A stretch of 64,000 nt of DNA from Pseudoduganella namucuonensis (GTDB lineage: Bacteria; Pseudomonadota; Gammaproteobacteria; Burkholderiales; Burkholderiaceae_D): contig NZ_FPBO01000015.1 in the NCBI RefSeq assembly GCF_900116645.1, positions 62,001 through 126,000 of the forward strand, written 5' to 3'. This document shows positions 17,410-25,390 of the stretch, piece after piece (the first letter of the stretch is position 1; every line of letters starts with the position of its first letter). A program made the position numbers and the translations under genes. The notes beneath the pieces were generated by a model. The model had not been told where the DNA came from and ran no database searches. It saw nothing but the letters and a program-made list of their open reading frames with translations.

Positions 17410-19028
17410 GCCTTGCCCCGCGTGTTGAGCGCGCGGTAGCGGAAGTCCCGCATGCGCACCGTGCCCTGCCCCGCGCTGTAGACGCCGACCTTCAGGCTGA
17501 GGAAGCCGCCCAGCACATTGTGGTGCATGCCCGACACCTCCATTTGCCACGGGTGCTGCGTCCAGTTCTTGCCATCGTGCGAGTAGCTGAAGGTCACGAT
17601 GTGCCGGTCGTTCCGCACGCGCAGGTGCACGGTCGACGTGGGCATCTCGGTCCGCATCCAGCTCTGCTCCTCGCCGTAGTTCCAGGTGTACATGTGCGTC
17701 CCGCTGAAGCCGAGGCCGACGAACATGCGGTCGCTGTAGTGCAGCAGCAGGCCGCCCTGCGCGCCGCCGGAAATGTCGAGCGTCACCGTGGCCTCGTAGG
17801 CGCGGTCGCCGACGATGAAGGTGAGCGGCGAGCAGTTGGCGGGCGCGGTGCCCTTGCCGGCCACCGAGATGGCCCGGTCCTCGAATCGCACGCGCTGCAT
17901 TTCACCGGGCGCGGGGTTGAAGAAGCTCCACTGCACGCCGAATTTGTCGGCCGGGAAGCCGCCCGACTTGGCGTAGTCCGACGGACCGGCCTTGCCTTTC
18001 CTGGGCATCGGCAACGGCGACGACAGGTCGCCGCCCTTCACCTTGAACCAGCCGTCGCTGGTCCATTCCACCGGTTGCAGCAGCGTCTGCCGGCCCAGCG
18101 TGCGGTAGCCGTTTTCGTAGCCGTGGTAGACCATCCACCAGTCGCCGGCCGGCCCTTCCACCAGCGTGGCGTGGCCGCGCGACCACCACATCTCGTCCGC
18201 GCTTTGCGTCCGCAGCAGCGGGTTCTGCGGGCAGTGCTCCCAGGGCCCGTGGATGGAACGGGAGCGCGCGGCGATGACCATGTGGCTGGTGGGCGGGCCG
18301 GAGGTGCCGCCAACGGCGGTCACCAGGTAGAACCATTCGCCGCGCCTGAGCAGCTTGGGCCCCTCGGGCGCGAACATCTCCACCACCCAGTCCTTGGGAT
18401 ACTGCCACGGCGCGTAGGCCTGTTCCAGTTCGCCGTCGGTGGCCAGGCCGTCGTCGGTGAGGCGGATGCGGCGCACGCCGTTGACGAACAGGTAGCGCTT
18501 GCCGTCCTCGCCGACGATGTGGCCGGGGTCGATGGCGCCCGAGATCTTCAGGTCGACCGGCTCGCTCCACGGGCCCTTGATGTCGTCGGCCCAGATCACG
18601 AAGATGGACTGCTTGCCATCCGGGTCGGCCGGGATGTAGATGAAATAGCGGCCATTGTGCTTGATCAGGTCCATGGCCCACACGCTGCCCAGGGGCTTGG
18701 TGAGCGCCGGTCCGATCGGCGCCCAGTTCACCAGGTCGCGCGAGTGCCAGATGATGGCGCCGGGATAGGAGAAGAACGACGAGAACGTCATGTAGTAATC
18801 CGCGCCGTCCTTCAGGATGGTGGGATCGGGGTGGTCGCCGGCGATGATGGGGTTGAGGAAGGTGCCATTGCCCAGGTCGGCCTTGCGCTGCCCCTCTATG
18901 CCGGCGGCCCACACCGGCTCCGCCGGTTTCGTCGCGCAGGCGCGGGCCGGCGCGGCCTGCGAGACCTGCGGCGCGATCGCGGCGCCCGCCAGCAATGCCT
19001 TCAATGTGGTGCGTCTGCTTGCTTTCAT
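17406..19028 (-). CDS. GH43 family glycosidase with C-terminal beta-sandwich
   Basis: A 540-residue exported glycoside hydrolase, probably a beta-xylosidase or alpha-L-arabinofuranosidase. The N-terminus resembles a Tat or Sec signal (SRRTTLKALLAGAAIAPQ). The five-bladed propeller begins with AGDHPDPTIL, whose Asp68 is the expected catalytic base; the general acid is expected in EMFAPEGPKL. From about residue 340 a concanavalin-like module typical of GH43 enzymes follows. The gene overlaps both neighbours by four bases (ATGA and GTGA), so it is translationally coupled within the operon. The exact substrate cannot be told from the sequence. Confidence 0.88.
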   Translation of the reverse strand: MKASRRTTLKALLAGAAIAPQVSQAAPARACATKPAEPVWAAGIEGQRKADLGNGTFLNPIIAGDHPDPTILKDGADYYMTFSSFFSYPGAIIWHSRDLVNWAPIGPALTKPLGSVWAMDLIKHNGRYFIYIPADPDGKQSIFVIWADDIKGPWSEPVDLKISGAIDPGHIVGEDGKRYLFVNGVRRIRLTDDGLATDGELEQAYAPWQYPKDWVVEMFAPEGPKLLRRGEWFYLVTAVGGTSGPPTSHMVIAARSRSIHGPWEHCPQNPLLRTQSADEMWWSRGHATLVEGPAGDWWMVYHGYENGYRTLGRQTLLQPVEWTSDGWFKVKGGDLSSPLPMPRKGKAGPSDYAKSGGFPADKFGVQWSFFNPAPGEMQRVRFEDRAISVAGKGTAPANCSPLTFIVGDRAYEATVTLDISGGAQGGLLLHYSDRMFVGLGFSGTHMYTWNYGEEQSWMRTEMPTSTVHLRVRNDRHIVTFSYSHDGKNWTQHPWQMEVSGMHHNVLGGFLSLKVGVYSAGQGTVRMRDFRYRALNTRGKA

Positions 19029-20260
19029 TTACTCTCCTGGTTTGTGATGGCCAGACGCAGCACCAGCGCGCTGCGCGGCGCGATGCGGGTCTCTAGTTTG
19101 GTGCTGGTGTCGCCCGTCCGCTTGCCCCAGACGTCGCTCCAGCGGTAGGTGGTTTTACCGAATTCGGCCGAGCGCTTGCTGACGTCGTCGCCTATCGGAT
19201 GCTCGCGCCAATCATGGCGGTAATCGATGGCCTGGCCGGAACGGTTCAGGAACATCAGCGCCCACTGTCCGTCGGCCAACGGCCTGGCCCAGACTTCCAT
19301 CCGGCCGTCGGCGTAGGCGCGGAACGCCGGTATGCCCAGCTTGTCCTGGTTGATGGCGATGATGCCCGCGTGGGTCAGGATGCGGCGCGTCGCTTCCGGC
19401 ATCGTACGCAGGTCGTTGCCGGAGATGAGCGGCGAGGCCAGCATGGCCCAGATCGACATGTGGGCGCGGTCCTCGTCCTCGGTCATGCCATTGCCCACCT
19501 CCAGCATGTCCATGTCGTTCCAGTGGCCGGGACCGGCGAACTTGCGCGCGGGCGCCTGCTTGTCGAGGATGCGCAGCACGCCCAGCGAACTCCAGCTGCC
19601 ATGGCCGATCTCGCAATCCCAGCATGGCGCGATGTCGCCGGTGGTGCGCCACGAATGGCCGACCGGGCCGGCCCATTCCCACGGCTTGTTGTCGCCCCAC
19701 TCGCAGATGCTGAACAGCATGGGGCGGCCGGCGGCGCGGATGGCGTCGCGCATGGTGGTGTAGGCCGCCTCCGCGTTCAAGCCCTTGGTGTCGCACCAGT
19801 CGTACTTCACGTAGTCGATGCCCCAGCGCGCGTAGGTGATGGCGTCCTGGTATTCATGTCCCCGGCTGCCGGGGTGGCCGCCGCAGGTGGTGGCGCCCGC
19901 GTCCGAATAGATGCCCAGCTTCAGGCCCTTGCCGTGCACATAATCGGCCAGCGCCTTCATGCCGGACGGGAAGCGCTTGGCGTCCGGCTGGATGTTGCCG
20001 TCCGCGTCGCGCACGCCATGCCAGCAGTCGTCGATGTTGATGTACTGGTAGCCGGCGTCCTTCATGCCCTGCTTCACCATGGCGTCGGCGGTCTCGCGTA
20101 TCAGGCGCTCGTCGATCTCGCAGGCGAACTTGTTCCAGCTGTTCCAGCCCATTTGCGGCGTGGCGGCCAGCTCTTCGAACTTCTGCGCCATGGCGTGGCC
20201 GGACAGCGCGGCGCCCAACAGCATGCACGCCCCCAGACGCGCCTTGAACCTGAACTTCAT
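19025..20260 (-). CDS. GH27 alpha-galactosidase
   Basis: A 411-residue secreted GH27 enzyme that removes terminal alpha-galactosyl (or beta-L-arabinopyranosyl) residues from glycans. After a signal peptide (to about residue 25) come TPQMGWNSWNKF, the DDCWHG motif and the nucleophile Asp154 in YVKYDWC. A small C-terminal beta domain ends the protein. Galactose in xyloglucan is beta-linked, so this enzyme more likely acts on galactomannan or other side chains present in plant cell wall mixtures. It starts 19 bp after the first GH74 gene and overlaps the GH43 start. Confidence 0.92.
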   Translation of the reverse strand: MKFRFKARLGACMLLGAALSGHAMAQKFEELAATPQMGWNSWNKFACEIDERLIRETADAMVKQGMKDAGYQYINIDDCWHGVRDADGNIQPDAKRFPSGMKALADYVHGKGLKLGIYSDAGATTCGGHPGSRGHEYQDAITYARWGIDYVKYDWCDTKGLNAEAAYTTMRDAIRAAGRPMLFSICEWGDNKPWEWAGPVGHSWRTTGDIAPCWDCEIGHGSWSSLGVLRILDKQAPARKFAGPGHWNDMDMLEVGNGMTEDEDRAHMSIWAMLASPLISGNDLRTMPEATRRILTHAGIIAINQDKLGIPAFRAYADGRMEVWARPLADGQWALMFLNRSGQAIDYRHDWREHPIGDDVSKRSAEFGKTTYRWSDVWGKRTGDTSTKLETRIAPRSALVLRLAITNQESK

Positions 20261-20279
20261 GGTGTCTCCTGGTGTAGTG

Positions 20280-22418
20280 TCACGGCGCGGGCTTGCCGTA
20301 AACGATGCCCCGGCCGGCGGTGCTCATGTAGACCACGCCGTAGGTGTTCATGTCGCCCGCCACGAACTGGCCATTGCCCGGGCCGCCGTACTGGTGCCGG
20401 TCGTCGTTCACGCGCACCCAGCTGGCGCCTGTATCGATGGAACGGTACACGCCGCGCACGCCGTCGACGGTGCCCCAGATGTAGATGGCCGGATAGGCGG
20501 CGCCGGCCGCGGCCTTGCCGAAGCCGACCGCGCCGCAATGGCTGACGCTGGCCAGCGTGGCGAACGAGGCGCCGGAATCGGTCGAGCGGGCCAGGCCGCC
20601 GTTGTTCAGCGCCACCCAGACATCCCCTTCCCGGTCCGGCGCGACGCGCACCACGTTGGAACCGCCGGCGGCCAGCGAGGCCCTGGCGCCGAAGGACGCG
20701 CCGCCGTCGGTGCTGACCCGCATCACGCCGTTGTCGTAGACGTAGAATTTGCCGGAGTCGACGGGGTCCGCCACCGGGCGGAGGTTCGCGGCCGCCAGGC
20801 CGCGGATCGCCGTCCAGGTGGCGCCGGAATCGATGGAACGGTAGCTGGTGGTGGAACCCTCGGGGCTGTGCAGCAGCGTCGCGCCGTCCGCGGACAGGGC
20901 GACCTGGCCCTTGCCGCCGTTCAGGCTGGCGGTCTTGGTCCAGCTGGCACCGCCGGTGGTCGAGTAATACATCTCCTTGCCCACTCGTACCATCGCCGCG
21001 GTGTTGGCCGCCGCCACGGCCAGGCCGGTGGTGGTGCCGATGCCGGGCTTGTGGATGGACGCGTAGCGCGTCACGTCGTCATGGCGGAAGCCGTCGTAGT
21101 CGCCGATGACCGAGACCAGCGGTCCGCCCGGGACGCTCACCAGGCCCAGCGGCACCGTCTCCTCCAGGCCCGCGACGTTGAAGGTCCAGGTGGTGGTGGC
21201 GGCGTTGATGTCGGCGGTCTTGAAGATGCCGTTGCCGGACGTGACCCATGCCGCCTTGGTGTCGAAGGGATCGAACACGATCGTGCTCGCCCAGTGGATC
21301 GCGTGGCCGTTGATCCATGATATGCCGGCCGTGTTCTTGGCGAAGCCGCGCGCCACCACGTCGGTCCAGCTGGCGCCGCCGTTGGTGGACAGGAAGAGGC
21401 GGTCGCCCTTGGCGTCGCCCTGCGGCAGATAGGTGCTGATGGTGGAAGCGGCCAGGCGTTGCGGATTGTTCGGATCCACGCTGATGCCGCTGAACGAGGC
21501 GCTGTAGCCCGACGGCGTGACGTCGGTCCAGGCGCCGTTGCCGGTGTTGTACTTCCATATCTGGCCCTTGTCCATGGGCTCGGGCCGCGACGGGTGGCCG
21601 TGCGGACCGGCGCCGTTGGCGTAGGTGAGGTACAGGTTGCCGGCGCCGTCCAGCGCGGCGCGCTGCGGCATCAGCGTGGCGGGCGCGCCACCCACGGCGG
21701 TGAAGCTGGCGCCCGCGTCGTCGCTGCGGTAAAGACTGGGGCCCACCGAGCCGTAGCGCGACACGCCCACATACAGGCGCCGCGCCACGCCGCCGGACAC
21801 GCTGGCCGGGTCGGGCATGACGAAGCTGATGCCGGCCCCGTTGGGCGTGGTGGTGACGTTCAGTCCCGCCATGCGGGTCCAGCTCGCGCCCGAGTCGGTG
21901 CTTTTGAACAGGCCGTTCCAGCGCGTGCCGGCGTACAGCACGTTGCCCGAGCCCGGGTCGACCGCCAGCCGCTCGCCGTTCTGCCGTCCCATGCCGTTGC
22001 CGTGCGCCTTGAACTGGGCGGTGACTTCGGTGACGGCGAAGGTCTTGCCGTAATCGCTGGAGCGCAACACGACGCTCCTGCCCTTGTTGGCATAGCCGAT
22101 GCCGGCCACCATATACACCTTGGCCGCGTTCTTGGGATCGACCGCCAGCGACTCGACGCCGAGGTGGCCGCCCTCGTCCTCCGCCACCCAGTCCAGCAAG
22201 GGCATCCAGCGCGCGGCGGCCTTGTCCCAGCGATAGGCGCCGCCCACGTCGGTGCGGGCGTAGACCACGCCCGCTTCCGCCGTGCTTGGAATGACGGCGG
22301 AAACGAAGCCGCCGCCGCCGATGGCGACGCTGTCCCACGCGTAGTTCGCCGACGGGGCGGCGTGGCTGGCGCAGTGCGCCAGCGCGGCGGCCACCAATAG
22401 GGTTTTCAGCAGTGTCAT
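20280..22418 (-). CDS. GH74 xyloglucanase, paralog 1
   Basis: A 712-residue secreted GH74 protein that cleaves the glucan backbone of xyloglucan. It has a signal peptide (to about residue 21) and two seven-bladed propellers built from repeated S-x-D-x-G-x-T/S-W motifs. The expected catalytic pair is Asp57 (YARTDVGGAYRWD) and Asp440 (SVIGDYDGF). It is closest to paralog 4, sharing long identical stretches such as the C-terminal VYMSTAGRGI segment. It heads the operon that continues with GH27, GH43 and the deacetylase. Only about 50 bases separate its start from the terminator of paralog 2, so its promoter is short or it depends on read-through. Confidence 0.93.
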   Translation of the reverse strand: MTLLKTLLVAAALAHCASHAAPSANYAWDSVAIGGGGFVSAVIPSTAEAGVVYARTDVGGAYRWDKAAARWMPLLDWVAEDEGGHLGVESLAVDPKNAAKVYMVAGIGYANKGRSVVLRSSDYGKTFAVTEVTAQFKAHGNGMGRQNGERLAVDPGSGNVLYAGTRWNGLFKSTDSGASWTRMAGLNVTTTPNGAGISFVMPDPASVSGGVARRLYVGVSRYGSVGPSLYRSDDAGASFTAVGGAPATLMPQRAALDGAGNLYLTYANGAGPHGHPSRPEPMDKGQIWKYNTGNGAWTDVTPSGYSASFSGISVDPNNPQRLAASTISTYLPQGDAKGDRLFLSTNGGASWTDVVARGFAKNTAGISWINGHAIHWASTIVFDPFDTKAAWVTSGNGIFKTADINAATTTWTFNVAGLEETVPLGLVSVPGGPLVSVIGDYDGFRHDDVTRYASIHKPGIGTTTGLAVAAANTAAMVRVGKEMYYSTTGGASWTKTASLNGGKGQVALSADGATLLHSPEGSTTSYRSIDSGATWTAIRGLAAANLRPVADPVDSGKFYVYDNGVMRVSTDGGASFGARASLAAGGSNVVRVAPDREGDVWVALNNGGLARSTDSGASFATLASVSHCGAVGFGKAAAGAAYPAIYIWGTVDGVRGVYRSIDTGASWVRVNDDRHQYGGPGNGQFVAGDMNTYGVVYMSTAGRGIVYGKPAP

Positions 22419-22471
22419 CCGCCGCTACTCCTTTGTTTATTCCAACTCGTTCCCGCTTCCGCCGAAACGAC

Positions 22472-22507
22472 AAAAAGGCAGCGCCCCGCTTGCGCGGGGG
22501 CACTGCC
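22472..22507 (-). terminator. Rho-independent terminator after GH74 paralog 2
   Basis: On the minus strand a GC-rich stem (GGCAGTGCCCC / GGGGCGCTGCC, with a GCAA-type loop) is followed by five T. It lies 21 bases after the paralog 2 stop and separates it from the paralog 1 operon. Confidence 0.85.
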
Positions 22508-22527
22508 GAGTGGCCGTCGTAAAACAG

Positions 22528-24657
22528 TTACGGCTTGCCAACCACGATGCCGCGGCCCGCCGTGCTCATATACACCACGCCGAAGGTGTTCATGTCGCCG
22601 ACGACAAAATTACCGTTGCCCGGGCCGCCGTACTCGTGCGCGTCGTCGTTCACGCGCACCCAGCTCGCGCCGGTGTTGGTCGACCTGAACAGCCCGCGCA
22701 CGCCGCCCACCGTGCCCCAAATGTACACGGTCGGGTAGGTGGCGCCCACGTCGGCCTTGCCGAAGCCGACCGCGGCGCAGTTGCTCACGCCGGAAATGGT
22801 GCTGAACGAGGTGCCCGAATTGGTCGAGCGGGCCAGGCCGCCGCCATTCAGCGGTACCCAGATGTCGCCCTCCCTGCCCGGCGCGACGCGGATCAGGTTC
22901 GAACCGCCGGACGCCATCGTGCCGCGCGCCTGGAAGGACGCGCCGCCATCGGTGCTGACCATCATGGTGCCGTTGTTATAGGCGTAGAACTTGTTCGAGT
23001 TGACGGTGTCGCCCACCGGACGCAGGTCGGCGGTCGACAGGCCGCTGATCGCCGTCCAGCTGGAGCCCATGTTCCACGAGCGGTAGCTGGTGGTCGAACC
23101 CTGCGGGCTGTGCAGCAAGGTCCCGCCGTTGGCCGACAGGGCCACCTGGCCGAAGGTGCCGTTCATCACCGGGGACTTGGTCCAGCTGGTGCCGCCGTCC
23201 CAAGTGTAATACATGCTGCCGTTGCCCGTGCGCACCATCGCGCCGTTGTTGCCCACGGCGTGCGCCAGGCCGATGGTGGTGCCCATGCGCGGCGCGTGGA
23301 TGGGGGCGTAGGACGCGACGTTGGTGTGGCGGAAGCCGTCGTAGTCGCCGATCACCGACACCACGGGGCCGCCCGGCACGCTCACCAGGTTGAGCGGCAC
23401 GGTCTCCTCCAGTCCCTTGACGTCGAAGCGCCAGGTGGTGGTGGTCGCGTCGATGTCGGAGGTCTTGAAGATGCCGTTGCCGGACGTGACCCACACCGAC
23501 TTGCTGTCGTAGGGATCGAACTCGATCGATCCGGCCCAGTGGATGCTCTCGGTCGAGATCCACGACACCCCGCCGGTATCCATGGCGTAGCCGCGCGCGA
23601 TCACGTCGGTCCAGCTGGCCCCGCCGTTGGTCGAGATGTAGACGCGGTCGCCCCATGCGCTGCCCTGCTGCATGTAGGTGTTGGTGGTCGAGGCGACCAG
23701 GCGCTGCGAATTGCCGTTGGCCACGCTGATGCCGCTGAAGGCGCGGTTGATGCCGGCCGGCGTGACGTTGGTCATGGCGCCGGTGCCCACGCTGTACTTG
23801 TAGATCTTGCCCTGGTCCATAGGCTCCGGCTGCGACGGGTGGCCATGCGGCCCGGCCCCGTTGCCGTAGGTGATGAACATGTTGCCGGCGCCGTCGTAGA
23901 CGGCGCGCTGAGGCATCAGGTCCGATGGCGAGCCGCTCACCGCGGTGAAGGTGGCGCCGGCGTTGTTGGTGACGTACAGGTTGGTGCCGACCGAGCCGTA
24001 ACGCGACACGCCCACCAGGATGCGCTGGGCCACGCCGTTGAACAGGCTGTGCGGATCGGGCAGCACGAAGCTGATGCCCGCCTCGTTCGGCGTGGTGGTC
24101 ACGTTCAGGGCCGTCATGCGGTTCCAGGTGGCGCCCGAGTCGACGCTCTTGAACAGGCCGTTCCAACGGGTGCCGACGTACAGCGTGCTCGAGGTGCCGG
24201 GATCGACCACCAGCCGTTCGCCGTTCTGGCGTCCCATGCCGTTGCCGTGGGTTTTGAACTGGGCGGTGACGTCGGTGATGGCGTAGGTCTGGCCGTAGTC
24301 GCTGGAGCGCAGGATCACGGTCTTGCCGCCGTTGAAGTAGGAGATCCCGGCCAGCATGTAGACCTTGGCCGCGTTCTTGGGATCGACGGCGAGCGAGTCG
24401 ACGCCGAGGTAGCCGGTTTCGTTTTCCGACACCCAGTCCAGCATGGGCTTCCATTTGAGCGCGGTTTTGTCCCAACGGTAGGCGCCGCCCACGTCGGTGC
24501 GGGCGTACACCATGCCCTGCTCGGTCTTGCTTGGAATGACGGACGAGACGAATCCGCCCCCGCCTATGGCCACGTTGTCCCACGTGTACGCGGCGGCGCT
24601 GCTGGCGGCGAACGCGAGCACCGCGGCCAGCATCGGCATTGATTTCAATACTTTCAT
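22528..24657 (-). CDS. GH74 xyloglucanase, paralog 2
   Basis: A 709-residue secreted GH74 enzyme. The start at 24657 is preceded by GGAGAAG and opens a normal signal peptide (MKVLKSMPMLAAVLAFAASS); an in-frame ATG 33 bases upstream lacks such a site. The catalytic Asp55 (YARTDVGGAYRWD) and SVIGDYDGF are kept, as are the propeller motifs. It diverges more from paralogs 1 and 4 than they do from each other, for instance MNGTFGQVALSANGG and IHAPRMGTTIGLA. It is the last gene of the operon that begins with the CBM2-bearing paralog and ends at a strong terminator. Confidence 0.93.
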   Translation of the reverse strand: MKVLKSMPMLAAVLAFAASSAAAYTWDNVAIGGGGFVSSVIPSKTEQGMVYARTDVGGAYRWDKTALKWKPMLDWVSENETGYLGVDSLAVDPKNAAKVYMLAGISYFNGGKTVILRSSDYGQTYAITDVTAQFKTHGNGMGRQNGERLVVDPGTSSTLYVGTRWNGLFKSVDSGATWNRMTALNVTTTPNEAGISFVLPDPHSLFNGVAQRILVGVSRYGSVGTNLYVTNNAGATFTAVSGSPSDLMPQRAVYDGAGNMFITYGNGAGPHGHPSQPEPMDQGKIYKYSVGTGAMTNVTPAGINRAFSGISVANGNSQRLVASTTNTYMQQGSAWGDRVYISTNGGASWTDVIARGYAMDTGGVSWISTESIHWAGSIEFDPYDSKSVWVTSGNGIFKTSDIDATTTTWRFDVKGLEETVPLNLVSVPGGPVVSVIGDYDGFRHTNVASYAPIHAPRMGTTIGLAHAVGNNGAMVRTGNGSMYYTWDGGTSWTKSPVMNGTFGQVALSANGGTLLHSPQGSTTSYRSWNMGSSWTAISGLSTADLRPVGDTVNSNKFYAYNNGTMMVSTDGGASFQARGTMASGGSNLIRVAPGREGDIWVPLNGGGLARSTNSGTSFSTISGVSNCAAVGFGKADVGATYPTVYIWGTVGGVRGLFRSTNTGASWVRVNDDAHEYGGPGNGNFVVGDMNTFGVVYMSTAGRGIVVGKP

Positions 24658-24723
24658 TGCGCTTCTCCGGTTGGTTTCTTGAAGTTGCAAGACAGGTACT
24701 GCTGTGCGATTCCGGCTGGAACG

Positions 24724-25341
24724 TTAGCCGAGATGCGCGTCACGGCCGGCACGCCGCCGCCGCGTCCAACCCAGGGCCGCCACGCCCAGCCCGATCAGCG
24801 CGATGCTGCCCGGTTCGGGCACGTCGCTGGCCCGGCTGAAGGACAGGTCATCCATGACGAACCAGCCCTTGTCGCGCGTGATGCTCAGGCGCGCGACATT
24901 GCTGAAGCTGGCGGCGATGAAGGCGTAGTTGGACGTGATGGCCATGTTGCCGGTGCTGCCGATCAGCTGGTTCGCGCTGTTGTACGCGCTGATGTTGACC
25001 CAGCTGGCCTTGGCGCCGTTGGTGCCGGGAGTGGCGAACCAGGCGCCGGCGAAGTTGAAGGGATCCAGGCTGCTCATGGTCAGCAGGTTGTTGGCGCCGA
25101 AGCCGTTGCTCAGGAACTTGGTGCCCGAGTGCGCGGCGTTGCCATAGCCGGCCACCGAGGTGTCGCCCAGGAACATGTTGCCGCCCCACGTGAAGCCGGC
25201 GTAGGGAGTGGGGCTGGCTTTGTTGATGCCGGCCAGTTTGCCGCCCGCGTTCAGATCGTCGAAGTTGATGACGGTGGCGTGCGCCATCGATGCCATGGTC
25301 AGGCCGGTGCTGGCGATCAAGCCGATCAGGAAGTTTTTCAT
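24724..25341 (-). CDS. PEP-CTERM sorting domain protein in the GH74 operon
   Basis: A 205-residue secreted protein with a signal peptide (to about residue 22), a beta-rich body and a C-terminal exosortase signal: VPEPGSIALIGLGVAAL followed by Arg-rich residues. Such tails are processed by an exosortase and tie the protein to the exopolysaccharide or cell surface. The start at 25341 has GAGGACATC before it; a longer frame upstream has no site. It sits between two GH74 genes, 49 bp after paralog 3 and 66 bp before paralog 2, in one transcription unit. Its function is unknown; a surface glycan-binding role is a guess from position only. Confidence 0.85.
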   Translation of the reverse strand: MKNFLIGLIASTGLTMASMAHATVINFDDLNAGGKLAGINKASPTPYAGFTWGGNMFLGDTSVAGYGNAAHSGTKFLSNGFGANNLLTMSSLDPFNFAGAWFATPGTNGAKASWVNISAYNSANQLIGSTGNMAITSNYAFIAASFSNVARLSITRDKGWFVMDDLSFSRASDVPEPGSIALIGLGVAALGWTRRRRAGRDAHLG

Positions 25342-25361
25342 GATGTCCTCTTGTGCTGTGG

Positions 25362-25382
25362 GGAGGCGCCGGGGGCGCCTCC
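25362..25382 (-). other. GC-rich intra-operon hairpin
   Basis: A perfect 9-bp inverted repeat (GGAGGCGCC / GGCGCCTCC) with a 3-base loop lies between GH74 paralog 3 and the PEP-CTERM gene. No T-run follows, so it may stabilise the upstream mRNA end or attenuate rather than terminate. Confidence 0.5.
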
Positions 25383-25390
25383 GATCGATA

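Noticed and set aside
22419..22471. Possible LacI-type operator before GH74 paralog 1
   Set aside because: I found no TGAAA-N4-TTTCA or near match in the short gap; the regulation of that operon stays open.
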